A stretch of DNA of 64,000 nucleotides from Celerinatantimonas yamalensis (GTDB taxonomy: Bacteria > Pseudomonadota > Gammaproteobacteria > Enterobacterales > Celerinatantimonadaceae): positions 62,001-126,000 of the forward strand of contig NZ_JBEQCT010000001.1 of assembly GCF_046054155.1 (NCBI RefSeq), in the 5' to 3' direction. Both the position numbers and the translations under genes were made by a program. A model generated the notes under the pieces. The model saw only the letters and a list, made by a program, of their open reading frames with translations. It searched no databases and had not been told where the DNA came from. Below, piece by piece: positions 45,449 through 54,058 of this stretch; the stretch's first letter is position 1, and each line of letters starts with the position of its first letter.

Positions 45449-45868
45449 CTAGGTCGTTTCTTTTAAGACAAAGATCCGAATGGCTCGCCACAGCATTAAG
45501 GTCATGATAATGGCAGTGGCATAGCCTGCCCACCAATAGTGCGTTGTGCTGACAGCGTTGGTTAATGCATTGACTAAAAAGAGCAAAACAATCAACACAC
45601 TCCGGTTGATGACTCGGCGCATGAATTCACTCGCTTGCGTGATTTTACGACGATCTTGCTCCGCGATATCGGGACTACGAAACGTTGGTGGTGCGATCTC
45701 AAATTCCTCGCGAGATAACTCAAACACCGCTAATAGAGCATTGATTGACTCTAAACTGGCCGATTGTCCTTGTTCTATTCGGGCGATGGTGCGGACACTC
45801 AAGCCTGACAGCTCAGCCAATTGCTGCTGAGTCCATCCTCGATAAAGTCGCCATTCTTTGACATACAT
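45449..45868 (-). CDS. XRE-type HTH protein with a 2TM domain
   Basis: The N-terminal part MYVKEWRLYRGWTQQQLAELSGLSVRTIARIEQG is a Cro/CI-type DNA-binding domain. After a linker, residues from about 90 on contain two hydrophobic helices (VLIVLLFLVNALTNAV and YWWAGYATAIIMTLMLWRAI), the 2TM domain found in small membrane-tethered regulators. The start at ATG 45868 is preferred to TTG 45904, which has no ribosome binding site. Targets unknown. It is immediately convergent with the small membrane-protein gene. Confidence 0.8.
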   Translation of the reverse strand: MYVKEWRLYRGWTQQQLAELSGLSVRTIARIEQGQSASLESINALLAVFELSREEFEIAPPTFRSPDIAEQDRRKITQASEFMRRVINRSVLIVLLFLVNALTNAVSTTHYWWAGYATAIIMTLMLWRAIRIFVLKETT

Positions 45869-46054
45869 AATTTTGCTCAATTGGTCGTTGGATCTGAAAT
45901 TCAACCGATATTATCGATTAAGGTCAAGCCATATTATGAAATAGATGAAGCGCAATATGCAAAAGGTCTACTTGGTTCTTTAAATACAAAGTCATTCGTC
46001 CCATAAATGTAGTGAGTTGCCTATACTTGTTTTGGCAACTGTTTCGTCATTCAT

Positions 46055-46094
46055 AGCCGCAATGGTTATTTAATGATTGAAGTGACCATTGCGG
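46055..46094. repeat. 11-bp inverted repeat upstream of the BCCT gene
   Basis: GCCGCAATGGT at 46055-46065 and its exact complement at 46084-46094 are separated by 18 bp. The 7-bp repeat AGTTGCC...GGCAACT at 46014-46039 lies just before. Both fall in the 360-bp region before the transporter. Confidence 0.5.
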
Positions 46095-46180
46095 CGCCCA
46101 AGGGTTGAAATCCCAAATTAAATCCGTAGAATGCGCCCCCCTAATAATGAGCCATATGCACGTCAATACGACACGTTTGA

Positions 46181-46197
46181 CTCGATGTAATATCGAG
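46181..46197. promoter_or_regulatory. Small palindrome CTCGAT-N5-ATCGAG before the BCCT gene
   Basis: 6-bp arms around GTAAT, 70 bp upstream of the transporter start; a possible operator, no known consensus assigned. Confidence 0.35.
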
Positions 46198-46267
46198 GCT
46201 TTGATACTCGGGATGAGTTGACAAAACTTGTTGCGAAACAAAACTTTCAATATGTAGGAGAAAGTGT

Positions 46268-47938
46268 GTGAGCAAAAATAAAGAAACAGAAACGGATGCT
46301 ATGTCGCCAGATGGTGAAGTCAATCCCATCGATACTGATTATCAGATAGGCCAAGATAATGTTGCCCTACAAATCGGGCCATTTGGCTTTGATATCCATA
46401 ACCGCGTGTTTATGATAGCAGGGCTGTCCATTGTTGCTTTTGTCGTTTTAACGCTAGCTTTTCAGAATCAAGTGGAACCATTATTTGGTGATCTCCGTAA
46501 TTGGTTAACATCCCATCTGGATTGGTTCTTCTTATTATCTGGTAATATTTTTGTGGTGATTTGCTTGGCCATTGTGGTGTCGCCTTTGGGACGAGTGCGC
46601 CTTGGTGGAACAGAGGCCAAGCCAGATTTTAGTTATATGAGCTGGTTCTCAATGCTGTTCGCAGCTGGCATGGGGATTGGTTTAATGTTCTATGGCGTGT
46701 CAGAACCGCTGAGCCATTTTTCCAGTGCATTAGGCGGCGTCACGTGGCAAGGTGGAATCCGCACGGATTGGGCCCCGCTTGGTGGTGCAGTTGGCAACGC
46801 TGGCGCCGCTGAAAAGTTGGCCATGGCGGCGACTATTTTCCATTGGGCTTTACATCCGTGGGCCATTTACGCCGTACTGGCATTAGGGTTGGCATTATTT
46901 GCTTTCAACAAGGGGTTGCCCCTAACCATGCGTTCAATCTTTTACCCATTACTTGGCGAGCGCGTATGGGGATGGCCGGGCCATATCGTCGATATTTTAG
47001 CCATTGTGGCAACATTGTTTGGCTTGGCAACCTCGCTAGGTCTTGGGTCATCACAAGCGGCCGCAGGCTTGCACTTTTTGTTTGGTGTTCCACTGGGTGA
47101 TACAACACAGGTTGTTTTAATTGTGGTTATTACGGCAATGGCGACCACCTCAGTCTTAGCCGGTCTTGATGCTGGGGTGCGTCGATTGTCTGAGATCAAT
47201 ATGATACTGGCACTATTATTATTGCTGTTTGTAATTATTGTCGGGCCAACATTGATGATTGTAACGGGCTTTTTCGACAACATAGCCAGCTATATTCAAC
47301 ATTTCCCTGCGCTGGCAAATCCATTTGGCCGTGAAGATACGAACTTTGAACAGGGTTGGACGGCATTTTATTGGGCATGGTGGATCTCTTGGTCGCCATT
47401 TGTGGGGATGTTTATTGCTCGGGTTTCACGTGGGCGTACGGTGCGAGAGTTTATCACCTGTGTGTTGTTGGTCCCGTCACTGGCTTGCGTGGCATGGATG
47501 ACCGCCTTCGGTGATACGGCCATCCATCAATACGTTGTTGACGGTTACAAAGCAGTGACTCAAGCGGTATTACCGCTGAAATTATTTGTGATGTTAGGTT
47601 ATATGCCATTGGATAAAATCACATCTTTTATTGGGATTATTCTAGTTATTGTGTTTTTTGTTACATCCTCAGATTCAGGATCGCTAGTCATTGATACCAT
47701 CTCAGCGGGGGGTAAAGTGGAATCACCCAAACCGCAACGGGTTTTTTGGTGTGCATTTGAAGGGCTGGTCGCTATTTCGTTGGTTCTTGGCGGTGGCTTG
47801 GTGGCCCTGCAAGCCATGGCGGTTTCAACCGGCTTTCCGTTTACCATTGTGCTGTTGGTATCATGTATTGCCTTAGTGAAAGGACTGATGGATGAACCGC
47901 GACCTAAGAAAGTAAAGAAAGTAAAAGAGATCAGATAA
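46268..47938 (+). CDS. BCCT-family betaine/choline/carnitine transporter
   Basis: BCCT proteins import quaternary ammonium compounds such as betaine, choline or DMSP, usually driven by sodium. The 556-residue protein has about twelve membrane segments, the family signature WTAFYWAWWISWSPFVGMFIARVSRGRT and an AAGMGIGLMFYGVSEPLSHF segment of the glycine-rich substrate helix. The N-terminal tail of 40 residues is acidic and the C-terminal tail is short and basic, which suggests a transporter without a long osmosensing tail. GTG start at 46268 follows AGGAGAAA. It is followed by an intercistronic hairpin and a regulator pair. Confidence 0.93.
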   Translation: MSKNKETETDAMSPDGEVNPIDTDYQIGQDNVALQIGPFGFDIHNRVFMIAGLSIVAFVVLTLAFQNQVEPLFGDLRNWLTSHLDWFFLLSGNIFVVICLAIVVSPLGRVRLGGTEAKPDFSYMSWFSMLFAAGMGIGLMFYGVSEPLSHFSSALGGVTWQGGIRTDWAPLGGAVGNAGAAEKLAMAATIFHWALHPWAIYAVLALGLALFAFNKGLPLTMRSIFYPLLGERVWGWPGHIVDILAIVATLFGLATSLGLGSSQAAAGLHFLFGVPLGDTTQVVLIVVITAMATTSVLAGLDAGVRRLSEINMILALLLLLFVIIVGPTLMIVTGFFDNIASYIQHFPALANPFGREDTNFEQGWTAFYWAWWISWSPFVGMFIARVSRGRTVREFITCVLLVPSLACVAWMTAFGDTAIHQYVVDGYKAVTQAVLPLKLFVMLGYMPLDKITSFIGIILVIVFFVTSSDSGSLVIDTISAGGKVESPKPQRVFWCAFEGLVAISLVLGGGLVALQAMAVSTGFPFTIVLLVSCIALVKGLMDEPRPKKVKKVKEIR

Positions 47939-47961
47939 TCTAAGCCATTAACCGATGTAAA

Positions 47962-47992
47962 GCCGTGAACGCAGACTACTTCTGTTCACGGC
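47962..47992 (+). terminator. Strong hairpin between the BCCT and DUF294 genes
   Basis: GCCGTGAAC at 47962-47970 pairs with GTTCACGGC at 47984-47992, and the loop itself contains CAGA/TCTG pairs. There is no T run, so it may attenuate rather than stop transcription into the next gene. Confidence 0.6.
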
Positions 47993-48036
47993 CATTGGTT
48001 TTGTGGCGGAAACTCTGACCGTTAAGTTGGGGGAAA

Positions 48037-49941
48037 GTGGTGGAAGTAGAACAACTAGAAGTATTGGCTTTTATCCGTCAATTTGACCCTTTTGAGGCGC
48101 TTGATGAACCCCAGTTGGAGCAGATAGCATCGCAACTATCGATTAGCTATTACCGCGCTGATAGCGATATTCTCCAGTATGGCGATTCTATCCATGATTT
48201 ATGTGTTGTACGCTCAGGCGCAGTCGAAATTTTTCGGCGCAATGGCGAACTCTACAACCGATTAGGGGCAGGCGAGCTTTTCGGGCAATTGGGGTTATTG
48301 ATGCATAACAAGGTGCGCTTACCTGCGCGCGCTATTGAAGATAGCCTCATCTATTTTATCCCCGATCATCTTTTTTACGACCTTTGTGAACAATCTCAGC
48401 CATTTGCCGATTTCGTTGAACTTGAAGATCGACAACGACTACGTCAAGTCGTTTCACGTCAGCATGATAGTAACGATCTGATGAGTTCTCGGGTATCCGT
48501 ATTGCTTAACCGATCTTTAGTCACCATTGATGTTCATGCCAGTATTCGCCAAGCCGCGCAGAAAATGAGCGAAGTAGGGTGCAGCTCGCTTCTGGTCGAG
48601 CACGCCGATGGCGGTGATACAATCTATGATTATCAACTCAGCACCGATCATCGTGTGGTTGGTATTGTGACTGATAGCGATCTGCGAAAGCGAGTTCTTG
48701 CGCAAGGGCGAGATCTGAATGACCCTATTGGTTCAGTGATGTCCCAAGAACTGGTGACAGTTGATGCACGCCAGTATGTTTTTGAAGCATTGATGGCGAT
48801 GCTGCGAGATAACTTGCAACATTTGTTGGTGCTATCACAGCGAAAACCGATTGGGATCATCAACATGATGGATATTATCCGTTATGAGTCGCAAAACAGC
48901 TTATTTGTGGTTAACGCGGTGTTTTCCAAAGATAGCATCACGCAGCTAGCGGCATTGAAGCCGCAGGTTCAGGCGTGTTTTATTCGCATGATTAATGAGG
49001 ATGCGAACTCGCAGATGGTCGGCAGTGCCATGGCGGTGATCGGGCGCAGCTTTAAGCAGCGGTTACTTGAGCTTGCTGAATCACAATTTGGCCCGCCGCC
49101 CATTCCGTACTGTTTTTTGGCACTTGGCTCTATGGCCCGGGACGAACAATTTATTGTGACCGACCAAGATAATGCACTTATCCTAGATAATCGTTATGAT
49201 GCCGAAGTTCATGGCGATTACTTCAAAAAGCTGTCCGAGTTCGTCTGCAATGGACTTGATCAATGTGGCTATCCGTTATGCAAGGGCGGAATTATGGCAA
49301 GTAATCCGCAGTGGCGGATGACTTGGAATCAATGGCAACATTGCTTTAGCGAATGGATCGCTCATCCCAGTGCACGTTCACTGCTCGATTGTAATATCTT
49401 TTTTGATCTCGTTGGCGTGTGGGGTAAAACTGAGTGGGCTGATCAATTGCGCATGCAAATTCAGCGGCAAGCGAAAAACAGCCCCGGTTTTTTAGCCTGC
49501 ATGGCACGTAATGCATTGAATCGAACCCCGCCGCTAGGGTTTTTCAAAGAGTTTGTGATGGAAAAAGATGGCCGTCATAACAACGTGATTAATCTCAAAC
49601 GCCGCGGTGCGGCGCCCCTGGTCGATTTGATCCGAGTGCACGCATTGGCCTTAGGGGTGATGGAACAAAATTCCTTCAAGCGACTGAATGAAATTGATAG
49701 CGCCAATATATTGCCTAAAGGTCGCGCACTTGATTTGCGTGATGCACTGGAATTTATCGCCATGGTACGGATTCGTCATCAAGCTGATGATCTGTTGCAA
49801 CAGCAAGAGCCTGATAACAGTATTGAACCTGAGCATTTGTCAGCGTTTGAACAACGTCATCTTAAAGATGCATTTCAGATCATCAGTTATGCTCAGAAGT
49901 ATCTTAAATTCCGTTATCAAACCACTCGCATTATGCCGTAA
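48037..49941 (+). CDS. cNMP-binding / CBS / DUF294 nucleotidyltransferase-like protein
   Basis: The 634-residue cytoplasmic protein has, in order, a cyclic-nucleotide-binding domain (about 15-130: IASQLSISYYRADSDILQYG, VRSGAVEIFRR, GELFGQLGLL), two CBS domains (about 150-285), a DUF294 GlnD-like nucleotidyltransferase domain with GSMARDEQFIVTDQDNALI from residue 364, and a DUF294 C-terminal helical domain. In Vibrio and Shewanella such genes commonly follow acetate/solute:sodium symporters and are thought to regulate them. GTG 48037 or GTG 48040 follows GGGGGA. The next gene is an exonuclease 51 bp away. Confidence 0.9.
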   Translation: MVEVEQLEVLAFIRQFDPFEALDEPQLEQIASQLSISYYRADSDILQYGDSIHDLCVVRSGAVEIFRRNGELYNRLGAGELFGQLGLLMHNKVRLPARAIEDSLIYFIPDHLFYDLCEQSQPFADFVELEDRQRLRQVVSRQHDSNDLMSSRVSVLLNRSLVTIDVHASIRQAAQKMSEVGCSSLLVEHADGGDTIYDYQLSTDHRVVGIVTDSDLRKRVLAQGRDLNDPIGSVMSQELVTVDARQYVFEALMAMLRDNLQHLLVLSQRKPIGIINMMDIIRYESQNSLFVVNAVFSKDSITQLAALKPQVQACFIRMINEDANSQMVGSAMAVIGRSFKQRLLELAESQFGPPPIPYCFLALGSMARDEQFIVTDQDNALILDNRYDAEVHGDYFKKLSEFVCNGLDQCGYPLCKGGIMASNPQWRMTWNQWQHCFSEWIAHPSARSLLDCNIFFDLVGVWGKTEWADQLRMQIQRQAKNSPGFLACMARNALNRTPPLGFFKEFVMEKDGRHNNVINLKRRGAAPLVDLIRVHALALGVMEQNSFKRLNEIDSANILPKGRALDLRDALEFIAMVRIRHQADDLLQQQEPDNSIEPEHLSAFEQRHLKDAFQIISYAQKYLKFRYQTTRIMP

Positions 49942-49992
49942 TGTTTGACCTTAATCGCATAGATGATGGGCAACAGCTCGTAAGGTATGACG

Positions 49993-50727
49993 ATGTTTTA
50001 TTTGCCTAAATCACAGTTGCAGCTGCCACCCAAACTTGTTGATTGGCCGCAATTTTATCGACAACAAGCGCGCAAAGCTCGTCATCCAGCTATTAAACAG
50101 TTCTATCAACAAGGAATTGTAGCCTCCGACACCCCGCTTGAGCAGGTGCCTTTTGCGGCATTAGATTTTGAAACAACCGGGTTAAATCCAGGGCGAGACT
50201 CCATTGTCAGTATTGGCGTGGTCCCTTTTACATTGCAACGAATTACGCTACCGGCGGCGCGACACTGGTTGGTTAATCCTCGACAGCGTATGCCAGAGGC
50301 AACCATTGTGGTTCACGGGATCACCGAGGCGAATGTGGCTAATCAACCAGATTTGCTCGGCATTTTGCCGATGTTATTGGAGCTTTTAGCTGGGCGCGTG
50401 GTGGTTGCTCATCATAGTACCATCGAACGGCTTTTTTTAAATCAGGCGGTGAAACGGCGAATGTATCACAGCTTAATGTTTCCGATGGTCGATACTATGG
50501 CGATTGAAAGTAATTTGTGTCGCCATGGTTGGAGAGATTTTTGGCTAAGGCTCACAGGACGACCAAGGGCTTCAATTCGATTGGCCGCGAGTCGTAGTCG
50601 CTATGGGTTACCGATGTATCGTCCTCACCATGCGCAAACAGATGCTTTAGCAACCGCTGAGCTGTTCCAAGCTCAGGTTCGTTATCATTTTGAGGCAGAC
50701 GCGCCTATCGGTTCACTTTGGCAGTAA
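49993..50727 (+). CDS. DEDDh 3'-5' exonuclease, DnaQ-like
   Basis: The 244-residue protein has the DnaQ/epsilon-type exonuclease motifs: Exo I AALDFETTGLNPGRDSIVSIG with the DxE pair, Exo II near IVVHGITEANVANQPDLL, and Exo III HHAQTDALATAELF with the H and D ligands. The N-terminal 50 residues precede the nuclease fold. A start at ATG 49993 has AAGG at seven bases; ATG 49987 is too close. It follows the DUF294 gene directly, a pairing I know from symporter operons. Substrate not known. Confidence 0.88.
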   Translation: MFYLPKSQLQLPPKLVDWPQFYRQQARKARHPAIKQFYQQGIVASDTPLEQVPFAALDFETTGLNPGRDSIVSIGVVPFTLQRITLPAARHWLVNPRQRMPEATIVVHGITEANVANQPDLLGILPMLLELLAGRVVVAHHSTIERLFLNQAVKRRMYHSLMFPMVDTMAIESNLCRHGWRDFWLRLTGRPRASIRLAASRSRYGLPMYRPHHAQTDALATAELFQAQVRYHFEADAPIGSLWQ

Positions 50728-50830
50728 AACGGGTCCTGTCGCAAGTTGTCAGTGTTTGATGAACTGTGTAGTATCATTGTAAAATCAATAAATTATTAGT
50801 TTTACAATGATTGCAAACAGGAGCGCAAAG

Positions 50831-51574
50831 ATGAATGTATTAGTGACAGGAGCTTCGTCAGGTTTTGGTAAAAGTATCTGTCAGATATTGGTCGAAAAAG
50901 GGCATAAAGTGGTCGGTTTTGCCCGTCGGCGCGACAAATTGGATGCATTAAAAGCTCAATTAGGCGACAATTTCATGCCGGTTGTGTGTGATGTATGCGA
51001 TTTTGCCAGCATTGATACTGCCTTTTCTGCTTTAAAACTCGATAAAATTGATGTCTTAGTCAACAATGCCGGTCTTGCGCTCGGACTTGAACCGATGCAA
51101 TCGTTAGCGGTGCAAGATTGGACGACAATGATCAACACCAACATCAATGGCTTGGTCTATTTCACCCAAAAAGTATTACCACAAATGGTTACCCAACAGA
51201 GTGGGTTGGTCATTAATATGGGCTCTATTGCTGGCAGTTACCCCTACCCAGGTGGGAATATTTATGGCGCAACTAAAGCATTTGTGAAGCAATTTAGTCT
51301 TAATTTACGCGCTGATCTGATTGGCACTGGTGTGCGGGTCACTAATATTGAACCTGGTTTATGTAGCGATACCGAATTTTCGAATATTCGCTTTAAAGGC
51401 GATGATGAGAAAGCAGCAAAGGTTTACGATAATGTTGAAGCGATTAAGCCTGATGATATTGCTAATACAGTGGCTTGGTTAGTCGAGCAGCCAGCGCATG
51501 TCAATTTTAACCGCATTGAGATGATGCCAGTCGCGCAGGCGAGCGGCCCATTAGCAGTGCATCGCGGCGAATAA
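50831..51574 (+). CDS. ydfG: NADP-dependent 3-hydroxy acid dehydrogenase, YdfG type
   Basis: YdfG oxidises serine, allo-threonine, 3-hydroxypropionate and related compounds with NADP. The protein has NVLVTGASSGFGKSICQILVEKGH, FARRRDKLDALKAQLGD, LVNNAGLALGLEPMQ, INMGSIAGSYPYPGGNIYGATKAF (catalytic Ser and Tyr/Lys) and NIEPGLCSDTEFSNIRFKGDD, all close to E. coli YdfG. Start at 50831 follows GGAG; 247 residues against 248. A strong hairpin lies beyond it. Confidence 0.92.
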   Translation: MNVLVTGASSGFGKSICQILVEKGHKVVGFARRRDKLDALKAQLGDNFMPVVCDVCDFASIDTAFSALKLDKIDVLVNNAGLALGLEPMQSLAVQDWTTMINTNINGLVYFTQKVLPQMVTQQSGLVINMGSIAGSYPYPGGNIYGATKAFVKQFSLNLRADLIGTGVRVTNIEPGLCSDTEFSNIRFKGDDEKAAKVYDNVEAIKPDDIANTVAWLVEQPAHVNFNRIEMMPVAQASGPLAVHRGE

Positions 51575-51612
51575 CTGTTTGGTTCAGATAGCGAGCTCCA
51601 TACTGAGAATAG

Positions 51613-51639
51613 GGTATAGAACGCATTGCGTTCTATACC
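51613..51639. terminator. Hairpin between convergent ydfG and ABM genes
   Basis: GGTATAGAACGC and its perfect 12-bp complement surround the 3-nt loop ATT. No clear U tract on either strand, but position and stability fit a shared terminator. Confidence 0.6.
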
Positions 51640-51659
51640 AAAATATTGATGAACTCGAC

Positions 51660-51998
51660 TCACGCGTTGGCAAAGTGTGGCTGTCTTGGTGATTGAGCAC
51701 TCTGTTCGAGCTTGTTCATCAGTGCAACTTCCGTGGGAGCTGCCAGCCAATGTTCAATCTTTTGTGCGACAGCTTTAGTCTGTTTTTCCTGATGGTGGTT
51801 ATTAAGCGCAGCTTGATCTGTCCATTCCTCATAGAGATAGATAAATTGCCCGCACGGTGAGACATGAATTTCAAATTGAATGCAATCCACCTCATTGCGA
51901 GTTGCTCCCACAAGACTTAGCAACGCAATTTTAGCTGCTTCGAAAAACGCGGCTTTGGGCGTAATTTTTGCCATTACAAAAAGATGTTTGTTTAACAT
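51660..51998 (-). CDS. Antibiotic biosynthesis monooxygenase (ABM) fold protein
   Basis: The protein of about 112 residues has the dimeric ferredoxin-like ABM pattern: LFVMAKITPKAAFFEAAKIALLSLV, CIQFEIHVSPCGQFIYLYEEWTDQAALNNHHQ. Members are small oxygenases or quinol/carbonyl-interacting proteins such as YgiN. I place the start at ATG 51998 after GAGATTAAG; an ATG at 52010 adds four residues. It is 22 bp downstream of an aldo/keto reductase gene on the same strand, so they are probably one operon of redox genes. Confidence 0.78.
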   Translation of the reverse strand: MLNKHLFVMAKITPKAAFFEAAKIALLSLVGATRNEVDCIQFEIHVSPCGQFIYLYEEWTDQAALNNHHQEKQTKAVAQKIEHWLAAPTEVALMNKLEQSAQSPRQPHFANA

Positions 51999-52032
51999 AC
52001 TTAATCTCATTGTTTAGGGATGTTATCTAACC

Positions 52033-53025
52033 TTATGCTTTTGGCAGTAGCTGCATGACCTCTTTGCGATAGCGCTCTCCAGCAACTTGTTCAATTGGAA
52101 AAACCCGTTCAATTGTGGTTAAATCTTCAGCACTCAGTTGAATGTCAGCGGCCAATACGTTCTCGTTGAGATACTGACGTCGTTTAGTGCCAAATAGCGG
52201 CACGATATGCGGGTTTTTAGCCATGATCCACGCTAGTGCCAATTGCGATGGTGTGATGCCTTTGGCTTGGGCTATGTCTTTGACTGCTTCAACCAGTTGT
52301 AAATTACGAGTAAAGTTTTCACCTTGAAAGCGTGGATGGGTGCGGCGAAAGTCATCGTTATCAAAGTCGTCTGGGCTTTGAATGGTGCCACTTAAAAAGC
52401 CGCGGCCTAGTGGGCTATAGGCAACAAAGCCGATCCCTAGTTCTTGGCAAGTGGCAAATACTTGTGATTCCGCATCACGTGTCCATAGTGAGTATTCGCT
52501 TTGTACGGCACTGATCGGGTGCACCTGATGGGCTCGTTTAAGCCTTGTTGCATCGACTTCGCTTAATCCTAAATAGCGTACTTTACCTTGCTGGACCAGC
52601 TCAGCCATCGCGCCAACTGTCTCTTCGATCGGGACGTCTGGGTCCATGCGGTGTTGATAATAGAGATCAATATAATCGGTGCCGAGCCGCTTTAGGCTCG
52701 CTTCAACGCTAGTTTTAACATAATCAGGATGACCATTAACGCCGCGTTTAAGTGCATTGTGGCTATCGCGTACAATCCCAAATTTAGTCGCTAGAAAAAT
52801 CTTTTCACGGCGACCTTTCAGTGCGTGAGCGAGAAGCTCTTCGTTAGTATATGGGCCGTACATATCAGCTGTATCCCAAAAGTTCACGCCCAACTCTAAA
52901 GCGCGATCTAAAGTCGCTAATGATTCGCGATCATCTCGCTGTCCATAAAATTCACTCATTCCCATACAGCCCAAGGCTAGTGCACTGACTGTGGGGCCGG
53001 CTTGGCCAAGTGTTCGTTGTCGCAT
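52033..53025 (-). CDS. Aldo/keto reductase
   Basis: The 330-residue NADPH-dependent oxidoreductase has the AKR features LALGCMGMSEFYG, the catalytic aspartate/tyrosine in FWDTADMYGPYTNEE, ATKFGIV, DYIDLYYQHRMDPDVPIEETVGAM, GLSEVDATRLKRA and QSEYSLWTRDAE. This is the Gcy1/YdhF-like clade of broad-substrate aldehyde reductases. Start at 53025 follows AAGGA nine bases upstream; the longer reading to 53088 has no good ribosome binding site. It is divergent from a LysR gene. Confidence 0.9.
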   Translation of the reverse strand: MRQRTLGQAGPTVSALALGCMGMSEFYGQRDDRESLATLDRALELGVNFWDTADMYGPYTNEELLAHALKGRREKIFLATKFGIVRDSHNALKRGVNGHPDYVKTSVEASLKRLGTDYIDLYYQHRMDPDVPIEETVGAMAELVQQGKVRYLGLSEVDATRLKRAHQVHPISAVQSEYSLWTRDAESQVFATCQELGIGFVAYSPLGRGFLSGTIQSPDDFDNDDFRRTHPRFQGENFTRNLQLVEAVKDIAQAKGITPSQLALAWIMAKNPHIVPLFGTKRRQYLNENVLAADIQLSAEDLTTIERVFPIEQVAGERYRKEVMQLLPKA

Positions 53026-53144
53026 GGTGTTATTCCTTATGGATTGCGTGCAATTGTTTTTTGTTCGTTCTAGTGTCTTTGTTTTCACATTAAGGATAAA
53101 TTACGATATAACAGCTACAGTGTTTGAAAAAAGCGAACAATCAG

Positions 53145-54050
53145 ATGGATCGATTACAACTGCTAGAAGTTTTTCAACGGGTCGCTGAGAGTCAAAGTTT
53201 TACTAAAGCGGCGGTTATTTTGGACTTACCGCGCTCAACGATTACCCAAGCGGTACAGCGCTTAGAACAACAACTCGGGGCCCAACTATTGGTACGGACC
53301 ACCCGCCGAGTACAATTGACTGATGAGGGACAGACTATCTTAAAGCAATCTGCCCAGATGCTTCAGGATTGGGAAGAGTTTGCTCAGCAATTTAGTTTGA
53401 ATAAACATCTTAGCGGTAGGTTACGCGTGAGTATGCCATCACGGTTTGCCCGTAAGGTGGTGATCCCCGCATTGGGGGAGTTTCAGCGCCGTTATCCTGC
53501 GATTGAGTTGGTCATCCATGTCGCCGATTATGCGGTAGATCTGGTGGCGGAAGGGATTGATTTGGCGATTTATGCCGGTGAATTGCCCGATAGTAACCTC
53601 ATTGGTTATCAATTAGGACAGTTACCGATTAAAACGTTAGCGAGCCCTTACTATTTACAGCGTTTTGGTATTCCTCACCATCCTGAGCAGTTATCTTCTC
53701 ACCAAATGGTAGGCTATGTATTGTCTGAATCAGAGCAAATTGAACCGCTGGAGTTTTATGTTGACGGTAAATATCAATATTACCGATTGGCACACCCAGT
53801 GACCACTAATGGTAGCGATGCTTATTTTCAGGCGGCTATTACTGGGTTAGGGTTGATTCAGTCCCCTACTTATGGGGTGCGTGAACAGCTAGACAGTGGT
53901 CAATTAGTGGAGGTTCTCGCCGATTATCCAGCTGCAGCGCTGCCTATCTCCCTGGTCTACCCTAAGAAGCGCTATTCATCGCGTCGATTGCAGGTGTTTA
54001 TTGAGTATTTAAAGTTATTACTCAACCATTTTTCAAATGTATCAAGCTAG
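53145..54050 (+). CDS. LysR-family regulator, divergent from the aldo/keto reductase
   Basis: The N-terminus MDRLQLLEVFQRVAESQSFTKAAVILDLPRSTITQAVQRLEQQLG is a LysR helix-turn-helix of the AaeR/DmlR-like subfamily, followed by an effector domain with the inducer tract PSRFARKVVIPALGEFQRRYP. Being divergent from the reductase and ABM genes it probably controls them. ATG 53145 has only a weak ribosome binding site; an upstream TTG adds seven residues. The effector is unknown. Confidence 0.85.
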   Translation: MDRLQLLEVFQRVAESQSFTKAAVILDLPRSTITQAVQRLEQQLGAQLLVRTTRRVQLTDEGQTILKQSAQMLQDWEEFAQQFSLNKHLSGRLRVSMPSRFARKVVIPALGEFQRRYPAIELVIHVADYAVDLVAEGIDLAIYAGELPDSNLIGYQLGQLPIKTLASPYYLQRFGIPHHPEQLSSHQMVGYVLSESEQIEPLEFYVDGKYQYYRLAHPVTTNGSDAYFQAAITGLGLIQSPTYGVREQLDSGQLVEVLADYPAAALPISLVYPKKRYSSRRLQVFIEYLKLLLNHFSNVSS

Positions 54051-54058
54051 TCCCAAGT

